64,000 nt of DNA from contig CAUEEP010000741.1 in NCBI GenBank assembly GCA_958450365.1, positions 1,806,001 through 1,870,000 on the forward strand, given 5' to 3'. The position numbers and the translations under genes are program-made. This DNA comes from Mesorhabditis belari (taxonomy: Eukaryota; Nematoda; Chromadorea; Rhabditida; Rhabditidae). This document shows positions 12,501 through 23,800 of this stretch, in pieces (position 1 is the first letter of the stretch; every line of letters begins with the position of its first letter). Under the pieces are notes generated by a model. It made no database searches. It was not told where the DNA came from and saw nothing but the letters and a program-made list of their open reading frames with translations.

Positions 12501-15500
12501 AAGTTAACAGCTACCTTGTAAACTAACAGCTACCTTGTAAGCTACCAGCTACTTTGTAAGTTAACAGCTACCTTGTAAGCTACCAGCTACCTTGTAAGCT
12601 ACCAGCTACTTTGTAAGCTACCAGCTACTTTGTAAGCTAACAGCTACCTTGTAAGCTACCAGCTACTTTGTAAGTTAACAGCTACCTTGTAAGCTACCAG
12701 CTACCTTGTAAGCTACCAGCTACTTTGTAAGCTACCAGCTACTTTGTAAGCTAACAGCTACCTTGTAAGCTACCAGCTACTTTGTAAGTTAACAGCTACT
12801 TTGCAAGCTAACAGCTACCTTGTAAGCTACCAGCTACTTTGTAAGCTACCAGCTACTTTGTAAGTTAACAGCTACTTTGTAAGTTAACAGTTACCTTGTA
12901 AGCTAACAGCTACTTTGTAAGTTAACAGCTACTTTGCAAGCTAACAGCTACCTTGTAAGCTGCCAGCTACCTTGTAAGCTAACAGCTACCTTGTAAGCTA
13001 ACAGCTACTTTGTAAGTTAACAGCTACTTTGTAAGTTAACAGCTACTTTGTAAGCTATTTTTATTGCTTTTTAGCTTTTCATTTCATTTTAGCTCTAAGC
13101 CAAAAGTCTCAAAAGTCAAAGCTTTTCTTTAAAATGACGTTGGATGAGTTTTTGAGTGATTTATGCATACTTTTACTCTAATTTTACACTAGTTTTGCAC
13201 TAATTTTACACTAATTTTACACTAATTTTACACTATTTTTTACAAATTTCGGTACTAATTGGCTGTAATTTGGCAAATTCGACACTAGATTCGACTTTAG
13301 TTTTAGACAAACCAATGGAGAATCTCTTTGTGATGGTGAACATCGCGAGAGAAGCGTTGCCGCTGTCTCAGCATATGGAGGTGACTCACCGCTAAGCATT
13401 CGCTCATATAAATCCCTGAAAATCATTTGATATCACAAAATATCACAAATATCATAAAATATCATAAAATATCATAAAAAATCATAAAATCTCACTAATT
13501 CTCCTCCAAAATAGAAAAATAAATGAAGTCACCTGTCAAAATAAATGAAGTCAGAAAAAGAAAGAGCACAATGCGATTTTCTTTTTCATCTCGTGATTCG
13601 AAACAGGTAAGCGCATAGTTTTGAGCGCAATTTGAACGAAAATGTACTTGAGTGAAAGGGGTTGCGAAAGATTTCAACAGAAAAAGAGTGAAAAAGGACA
13701 AACTTATGAATTGTAATTCATAACTTATGAATTGTAAAGCCATAAATTCTAATTCATGATGTTGATTGAAAATTGTGGGAAAAGTTTCCTCAGAGATCCA
13801 GGAGCTGGTCTTAACCTGGTCATACTCAGGTCCGGACAAACCCTGAAAGCTCAGCCAGGTCCACGTCAGGGTAGACAAGTTTGTCGTCAAGTCAAGGCAA
13901 GTCAAATAATGGTCACAAATAATGGTTATAATGGGTGAATAGAGCTTTGGTTCCTATCCGATTTCTAGGATAAACTACGATTGAATAATCTTCCTCACTT
14001 TTCCATGCTTTTCGACAACTTCCAACTTGAATCAATGCAGATCATTGGGATAATTGCCTTGAAAATTTCCGCTTTCCCTTTCAGCAATTCCTCGAGAATT
14101 GTATTGCCAACTTTCTGGCATCGGTGATTTCCTGAAAATGTAGAAAAACTGGGGGTGGGACAAATGCGACCTTTTTTTTGCGCACCCGAACATTTGCGCA
14201 CCTTTTTTTTGCTTTAGGCAAGGCTTTAGGCTTTAGGAAAGGTCGTAGAGCTTCAAAAATGTTTTCATAGAAGGGAATCGTATGCGTAGATTCCGAATTT
14301 CGACAAATCAGACCTCGCTGACACGTCAAATTTGGGCTAAAAGGCAAAAACTACGCAACTTAACGCTTTTCCGCAGTTTTTGCCTTTCAGCCCAAATTTG
14401 ACGTGTCAGCGAAGTCTGATTTGTCGAAATTCGGAATCTACGCATACGATTCCCTTATGTGGAAACATTTTTGAAGCTCTACGACCTTTCCTAAGGCCTT
14501 TTCCAGCAAAAAAAGGTGCGCAAATGTCCAGGTGCGCAAAAAAAGGTCGCATTTGTCCCACCCCCGAAAAACTAGAAGACTAGAAAACTAAAACTAAACT
14601 ACCGCTGAAAATATAAACTTGAGATAATTTGGCGATATATTGGGTTGTCCAGTTATGAATGCGCGTTTTTTACTATTCTGTAAATTTCTCAAGATACCGA
14701 AATCAAGAAAAAGATATCTATGAGTATTATTCGAAAGCTGAAGATCTCCTCTACATTTTGATGTAAAAAGTTTTTGAATTTGTTCAGCTTTTGGGCAAAT
14801 TGACTGCTCGGAAGAAGAGGTGGCCAAAAAATGGAAGGGCGCCTTTGGATCAAGTTTTGGCTCCGCTCAAATTGAGTTAACCGTTTGATGTTTGGCCAAT
14901 AGATATATCAATACAACTTTTTTTTAAATATAACAATATCAGAGCATCTTTACTTTTCTTTTCTTTTCTGGGCGACTATTTTACACCATAAAACTTGAGG
15001 AATAGCTAAGCTGGAATGGGTTTTTTCGAAAACGACCTCTCCCTTTGTGCAGTCAATTTCCCAAAAAGTTGAATGAATTCAAAAACTTTCTTATTCCAAG
15101 ATGTAGAGGAGATCTTCAGCTCTCGAATGATATATAACACCCATATACATTCATTCGATATCTTGAGAAATTTACACATTACAAATTTACAATTGTAAAA
15201 ACGCACATTCATAACTGGACAACCCAATAATTAGATAATTTGATAATTAGATAAATTAGATAATTAATTAGACAATTTGCCTTCTTGCAACTAAGTGTTT
15301 GATTTGAATTATCAGAAAAGACTTTGCAAGAATTAAATTCCCTAAAAACTTGCAAATATTACGAAAGTTTTCAAGTTCATTTTGTTCTCATTAATAAATG
15401 CAACAGATTTTATTGCAAAAATGCAAGAAAGGATCCGAGCCAGCGACTAGCTCGAGCCTGATGTCGCTGAACTTGGCAGATCGGAATCTGCCAGGTCGCC

Positions 15501-18500
15501 AGATCGCCCCCAATGGCTATTGCCCGACTAGTGAAGTACAACAGGTCAAGATGATCTTCTGTAATGAGACCTAGCTCATCTAACGCAGTTTTTCATCGAG
15601 ATTTTCTAATTTTTCTGAATTTGCTTTCAAAATCGGCAAAACAGCAAAAGTTATGATCATTTTAAGTTTCAGGTTGCCTCTATAAAGGCCCTTTCACTCC
15701 GCAAGTAAATTTTCCACAACAATGTGCGTGCAACAGACAACAACAGATTCACAAGTACCAATATGAATCAAGAGACCAAAGCAAACTAAATAATACACTA
15801 AAAGTGAAAACAAAAAGTTTTTCTGCAAGAGGGATCGAACCTGAGCAATAGGCCCTATAGGCCGTTTGGCCTATAGGGCCTATTGCTATAGGGCCTATCT
15901 TGAGACAGGACTCTTACCCACTACACCACCAGCACACTTGTTTTGCGGAGTGGAAGGGCCTTTCTAGCGGCAACCCGAGACTTAAAATGCTCATAACTTT
16001 TGCCAGAAAGCTGTTTTGCCAATTTTAAAAGCAGATTCAAAATCTCCATGAAAAACTGCGTTAGATAAGCGTTCGCAGATTCGAAATCTGCGTTAGATAA
16101 GCTAGGTCTCATTAGAGAAGACCATCTTGACCTGTTGCACTTCCCTAGTGAGATGGAGTGGAGTGGAGTAATTGGAAAGGGTATTTAAAGAGTGTGGTTA
16201 AATATTTAGGAATATTTTAGACAGTGATTAGTATCGTTTTCTTTCCAATTTGACATTTCCAATTCACTTTTTTTGATTGCTCGAACACGACAATCTACAG
16301 AAGATTCAAACCATACCCTACCTCGATGAAGACACCGAATCATCTTCGCTTGTAATTCCTCTTTTTCCAACTCGAAAATTTTCTCTTTTAACCACTCCAA
16401 TGGACCCTCAAACGACTCGGCAAACTTTGTGAAAACATAAAAAGAAAATTTTGATGAGAGTTTTTAAATCAATAAAATGAGTAACTCAAGCAATTGCGCC
16501 TCATCGAGCTCTTCGAATTTCCAACAATCAATAATCCGAGCCAAAATTCGTAGATCTTTTTGTGAGACTTTTCGATTGTTTGAAGCATCGCTGATTGCTT
16601 CAAGACAAGCATCGACTTGCTTATAGAAACAGCAATTTGTGCTAAAGAAAAATGTGTTTCTTTTGCCAAAAACTCAATAATATTGGGTTGGTGAATTGAA
16701 AATTGATGCTTGCTGAATGCATGGTCCGACAAGAAACAGCTACTTTGTAGGCTAAAGCTTATTTAGCTGAAAGGAGCTTTCATGGAGCTTTAAAGGACCT
16801 AAATAGGAACTATAGAGGAGCTCTAAAGGAGCTTTAAAGGACCTAAATAGGAAGGCTAAAGCTTATTTAGCTGAATGTCCGACAAGAAATGGTCCATGGA
16901 CAAGAAATGGGGAAGGACGATTTCTACGAATGGTTCTTGCTACGGCATGGATTCCTCATTGATCTTATTTTGATTTATTTTTGATTTTGATTTAATTGAT
17001 CGATTTTTGACTATTAAATGATCAGGGGCTATTTTTGCGGATTTATGACGGAAAAGTACCGCTTTTTGGTATCTATTGGGTTGGTGAATTGAAAACTGTC
17101 GCATATTGTCATATGTGACAGTTTGAGCACTTTCTTCAAAAGAAACCCATTTTGGTGTCAATGGAAAAGTTGTAGAGAATCAAAAATCAAGCTTATATCC
17201 TAATTTTCAGAACGATTCAAAAACTGGTGTTCAAGAAATGCCAAATTTACGCCAAATTTACGAATTTTCACAAAACTTGCATGTTAAGCGAAACTAATAA
17301 GTGTATCTTTTTGGAAATTTGGCTATGAGCCTGATTTTTGATTCTCTACAACTTTTCTATTGACACCAAAATGGGTTTCTTTTGAAGAAAGTGCTCAAAC
17401 TGGGATCTCCAGTCTCCATCTCCAGTCCTCGATTTTTGAGTCTCACACTTGTCTCACACACAAACCAAAATCCTACTACGAAAGAGGAATCCGCAAATTG
17501 CCTGTAAAATGGGCAGAAGTCGTCAATAATAATGGAAATTATTTGGAATGAATCTATGGTTTTATGTTGAACAAATTTTAGTTCAAAGTCCGGCAACTTT
17601 CAATTCACCAACCTAATAGCACAGGATTTAAGCGTAAATTTATTAAGCAGCTAAAGAAAACAACAGCATAGAACCAGCTGAAAGGGGGGTTTGTTTACTT
17701 CAACATGGATGATGTTGAACCCCACCTGAATGATTCCAAATTACTCGAACTCATTACCAACGACCCTCGGGTATCATCGCGTGAATTGGAAGAAGAGTTA
17801 GGGGTTGATCATGCTACACTGCTAAGGTACCTTCATACCTTTGGATTTAAATCGAAACTTGGGGCTTAGGTGCCCCATGGTTTCCATTATTATTGACGAC
17901 TTGCGGGAGAACACTTCGATTCGGAAGAAGTAGTCAAAAATTGGCTTTGAAAGTTTTTCGATTCAAAAACGAAATCCTACTACGAAAGAGGAATCCGCAA
18001 ATTGCCTGTAAAATGGGCAGAAGTCGTCAATAATAATGGAAATTATTTAGAATGATTCGATGGTTTTATGTTGAACAAATTTTAGTTCAAAGTCCCGCAG
18101 TTTTCAATTCACCAACCCAATAGATCGGATGTTCGATTTAGAGTGAATTAAGGTCCAACGTTCGATCTAGAATCAAGCCGATCACTCTAAGACAGGCATC
18201 CGATTCAGAGTAAGATTTAGAGTGATCGGCTTGATTCTAGATCAGACGTTAGACCTCGCTTCACTCTAGACAACAAGACTGGCTTTGTTCTAGCCCAAGG
18301 ATCAGCGACTGATTCCAACTGATTTTTAATATTAGGTTGATGCATAAGTGTTTTCGTTTTTTTCGTACTTCTGTTAAAAAGTAACAAATTCACGAATTAA
18401 TCTATAGTTTGCTCTATAAAAAAAGTGTTTTTTTGTTGAATTTACATCTTTTTAAATGAATTTCGGTTCACTTTCAAGCAAATTCGAGAGTGAAAAACGC

Positions 18501-20866
18501 CTTTTTCGTAAAAATCTATAAAAAACTCTACGGAAAAATTGGCTGAATGAATTTCTCTGAAATTTTGGCGAAATATCAAACGTTTTTTTTCTCTATCTTT
18601 TATCTATTGACACGAAGATAGGTTTTCTTTAGCTAAGGTGTCTAAACCGCATCATCGAGTTAGCCCTTTTTGACTACCCGACTTCATACTCTCAAGAAAA
18701 TCCAGGCATTAAATATTTTTAAACCCGTTTTAATGTTATTTTGCAGAAAAATAATTGCTTTTTCTAATGAAATCAACCGTAGTTTAATTCGTGCATTTGT
18801 TGGCTTGAAACGGCAGACGAAAAGGAACAAAAACACTTATGCATCAACCTAATATTGGGTTGGTGGAAAAGTCCTTTCGGATTTTTTTGGGAGAGTACCT
18901 TAAATTTGTCGAATTTAGACGTTTTATAGCTCATCCGAAAGCTGAATTCAAGACGGATCGATTGGTAAAAACCGTTTTGAGATATCTCTTTTCTAAAAGT
19001 TTTTAGAGCTATTTTAATAAAGGACGGCAGAGACAAAAAATGGCTGTTTTCACGTTTCGTTAGTTTTCCGTGCAGAAACCTCGGCTAAAAACATGTGTTT
19101 CGTGATCAGCGTCAAAAACAACCCCTAGACACGCATTTTCAGAAAATTAGCAAAAAATTTTTGACAAATATTGTCACCGGTGGAAGTCGAACCAGCGACC
19201 CTCAGATCAATAGCCGTTCGCGATTTTCTTTCTTTTTTTTTTCTTTCTTTTGTACCCTGAAAAAGCCCTCTAACAACATCAAACAATGATAAAACAAAAA
19301 AAAAAACGAGAAAATCGCGAAAAGGGGCGGAAAGGCTATTGATCTGAGGGTCGCTGGTTCGACTTCCACCGGTGACAATATTTGTCAAAAATTTTTTGCT
19401 AATTTTCTGAAAATGCGTGTCTAGGGGTTGTTTTTGACGCTGATCACGAAACACATGTTTTTAGCCGAGGTTTCTGCACGGAAAACTAACGAAACGTGAA
19501 AACAGCCATTTTTTGTCTCTGCCGTCCTTTATTAAAATAGCTCTAAAAACTTTTAGAAAAGAGATATCTCAAAACGGTTTTTACCAATCGATCCGTCTTG
19601 AATTCAGCTTTCGGATGAGCTATAAAACGTCTAAATTCGACAAATTTAAGGTACTCTCCCAAAAAATCCGAAAGGACTTTTCCACCAACCCAATAGAATA
19701 GTGTGTGTCACTTGCACCAATTTAGCACTAATATAATCAATAATAATGGAAATTATTTCAAATGAATTCATGGTTTTATGTTGAACAAATTTTGTTCAAC
19801 ATAAATTTAGTTCAAAGTCCCGCAGTTTCCAATTCACCAACCTAATATGATACCTGTTTATGTTGACTTCAAAGAGTTGCCTCAGCAATTCAAGTCTGAC
19901 ACCGATATTGCCAGCTTTTGCGTTTTTTGAAATGCTGAGCAAGACATTTTCGCCAAAAAATTGCGCAGCACCTTTTTCACCGATTTCAAGCTCTTCTTCG
20001 AGTTTGTACCTGCAAAAAGCTTTTGTAGAAAAACTAACATTAACTAGGGAGAGGCGGTCAGATCAAGGTGGCCTTCTTGTATTTGTTTTTTATAGAGCTT
20101 TAAAGATAGAGCCAGGATTTGATAGAGCTTTGAATGAGGATTCCGACTCAGCTTTTAGCTCTTCCAATGGAGCCCTGTACTGCAAGAGAATTGGCATCAA
20201 AGTTTAGATCTTTTTTTTCGGAGTTGTTATGGGTTTTATTTAAATAAAATAACATTTCTCATCAAAATATTCAGCTAACGGAAATCTCTGGCCTCTTGAT
20301 CCAAGATCCTCTTAATTTGTTACCGTTATATATTGAATAAAGGTATTTATGTTAACTTTTCGAGATGGGTTGCATATTTGGTTAAAAGCCAGGCCTTTTG
20401 TGTGTTGCGGTAATTCTTGATCACCCTGTAATACTGTCGGATTTGTCTTTAAACTCAGATATCTTGCGATACAGAGCTCCATTGGAAGAGCTAAAAGCTG
20501 ATTCGGAATCCTCATTCAAAGCCCTATCAAATACTAGCTCTATCTTTAAAGCTCTATAAAAAAACAAATACAAAAAGGTCACCTTGATCTGGTGCCTTTT
20601 CCTGGTAAAGTTCTGCGTTCTAAGGTCTAACCTTTAAGCAAATAGGTCTTAAAAGACATTAAAAGACATAAAAACATTTAGAGTTCATTTAGAGTTAATT
20701 TAAAAGTTCAAAAGTTATCCTAGCATCCTAGCAGGCTTTACTCACCAGTTTACAACGAGATTTTTGATCAAGTCGAGCGAGATTGGGATCTCTTGGTCGA
20801 AGCACAAAAGTAATGCATCCAGAAGGCTGAAAATATGGTGATTTCATTGATTTTCTATTCAAAAGC

Positions 20867-20897
<31 letters not shown>

Positions 20898-23800
20898 CTC
20901 TAATTGATTAAACTGCAAGCAAGACTACCGTAAATAATCGAGCGGATTTGTGAGCGACGAGTCGGCGAGTTCGAACTCCTCATCATAGAAAGCCGCTTGG
21001 ATCAAGAGGCCAGAGATTTCCGTTAGCTGAATATTTGATGAGAAATGTTTATTTATTTCGATTTTTGGTTTAAAGTCAAAGTCATTTAAAGTCATTTACC
21101 TGTTCTATCTTCTCGATAACATTTTCAATGATCATTTTCTGAATCCAACTCCCATTCTGGACTCGAGTGATTCGGGCGATCATGTGCGCAAACTAAAAAC
21201 TTTTGCTTTTACTTTTGATAGTTTCGATTGCTAGTTCTGATTGCTGGTTCTGATTGGAATTAAAATCGAAACTTGATATGTTTTTAGCTCAATGAATTGA
21301 AAACTTACAATGCACGAAACTTTCGTCAAATTTCCCAGTTGCTCAGAATCGAGATTTTCATTGTCTTCGGCACAAAGTTTCGGAAATTTCCAAGATTTTG
21401 GGTTCTGCAAGCACTTTTATAGAAAACCAATAGCTTAGCTGCTGCTTCGCAACAAAAAAAGAAGCAAAGAGCAAAAGAATTGGCGCAGTCACCAAGTGAC
21501 CACACTTAATACTAGAAGGAAGAGTAAACTCAAGCTCCCGTGTCACCGAGTAAGTAAGGAATCAGTGAAAGTAGTGGTATTTCACCGTTGCCGAAGCTCC
21601 CACTTATACTACACCTCTCCAGACTCTTCACAGTGCAGAGGGGTCGAACCTGCGACCTCTCTCTTCCGTTCGTTTGAGAGACACGCGCGTTAACCACTCG
21701 GCTGCTCGATGGCGCAGTGCGAGCGCCCTTTCGCTCTAGTCCATACGACCCGTAGGATCGATGGCGCGGGATGAATGGCGCAGAATGGATGGCGCAGAAT
21801 GGATGGCGCAGTGCGAGCGCACTTGTCTCTAGCCCACGCGACTCAGGTTCGACTCCCACCCGCGTCAGCACTTTTGGTTTTGTAAAAATTTAAAAACCTG
21901 TTGCAGAAGTACATAGAATTCTAAGCCAAACTAAGTATGAGTCATTTGAAATGGTCCACTGGGTGCAGAGGAGTAGTGACAGACAGATAGACGCAGCTCT
22001 TTTATAAGTTAGGTCCGATCTAGAAATCCTTCCGATCTAGACGGATTCTAGATCCGACGTCCGATCCGTCCTTCCAATTCTAGAAATCCTTCCGATCTAG
22101 AATCAGATCTAGAATCAGATCTAGAATCAGATCTAGATTCTAGAAATTGGACGGATTTCTACTGTAACATATATAGTAGATAAAGGAATGACAAAGAAAG
22201 ATTCCCGGAGAGGTGATTGAACTCTCAACCCTCAAATGCAAATGCTCTAACCACTGAGCTATCCTATTGAGCTCTCAGTGAGACAAAAATCAGGCTGCTG
22301 ACTGCAGTGACGGTATTTTGAATGCGTAGTCAAGCTTTGAAGGTAACTTCTTAGCTTCATAACTTTGTCTAGAGTCTTTTTTCTCCTTTTCAGGTTACAA
22401 CCAAGAGCTCAAAATCATACAAAAGCTGCGAATCCGAGGATTTCCTGTGCTCCCGTCAAAATCGTTAACGCGAAAACGAGAATGTCGGCTTTAGAGAAGC
22501 GCTCGATTTTGGTAGTGTTGTAGGCTTTCTGTAAGATTTTCATTACCAAAATAAAATAGGCTGATCTAATAGCTGATCTAATAGCTGATCTAATGAACTT
22601 TCTAAACAAACCATATAGAAATTGACAATTTTCCGCTCCCAAACTGTAGCCATATTGATTTCGATGAAGTTCTCGTCGTCGGTAAAAGAATCATCCACCA
22701 AATTATACGTTTTAAGTTCGGTTGGATAAAACTAAAATCGGAGCTTATCCAGGAGTTTCTTAAAGTAAAGCCATCTAAAACAATTTTTCGTTGAAAGTAG
22801 GAGAAAGAGGGCGAGGAACAAATTCAGGGCAATTCCCAAATGTGAAAACAGCGACGGAGTTCAACTGAAGTCGTTCCTCGCCCTCTTTCTCCTAGCTTTG
22901 AAAAACAAATGTTCAATGTAGCTTTAAGAAACTACATCAAATTGGCTACAAAATGAGCTATTAGGCAAGTTTTTTGGCTAAGTAGAAAATTTTTTATAGC
23001 CATTTTAGGGCATTTTTGAACCTAAACTTTGGGGGCTCAAAAAAAATTTTCTACTGAACCAAATGAGCTAATTTCAAAAATTTATTATAAAATATATGTA
23101 TTATGAACATTTTTTATGTGGGTGACTTTTTGATTTGATGCCCGGAAATACCCTCATTCGTTAGCGGCTGAGTTTTGTAAACGGCTACGACATATCCATC
23201 TATCCATCTATCCATCTATCTATCTATCTATATATCTATCCATCTATCTATCCATCTATCTATCTATCCATCTATCTATCCATCTATCTATCTATCCATC
23301 TATCTATCCATCCATCTATCTATCTATCTATCTATCTATCCATCTATTTATCTATCTATCTATCCATCTATTTATCCATCTATCTATCCATCTATCTATC
23401 CATCTATCTATCCATCTATCCATCTATCTCCCCATCTATTTATCCATCTATCTATCTATCTATCCATCCATCCATCTATCTATCTATCCATCTATCCATC
23501 CATCCATCTATCTATCTATCTATCTATCTATCCATCCATCTATCCATCTATCTATCTATCTATCTATCTATCCATCCATCTATCTATCCATCCATCCATC
23601 TATCCATCTATCTATCTATCTATCTATCTATCCATCCATCTATCTATCCATCCATCCATCTATCCATCTATCTATCTATCTATCTTCTCCTATCTCCTCT
23701 TAACTGTTTTTTGATAAATTTACAAGTTAAACTTCATAGAATCTCATTTAAACCTTTAAAAATCTCAACTTTTAAAACCTACAGGTGGCAAAGATGTTTG

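Noticed and set aside
18773..19701. Identical small proteins on opposite strands
   Set aside because: Mirror images created by the 840-bp palindrome.
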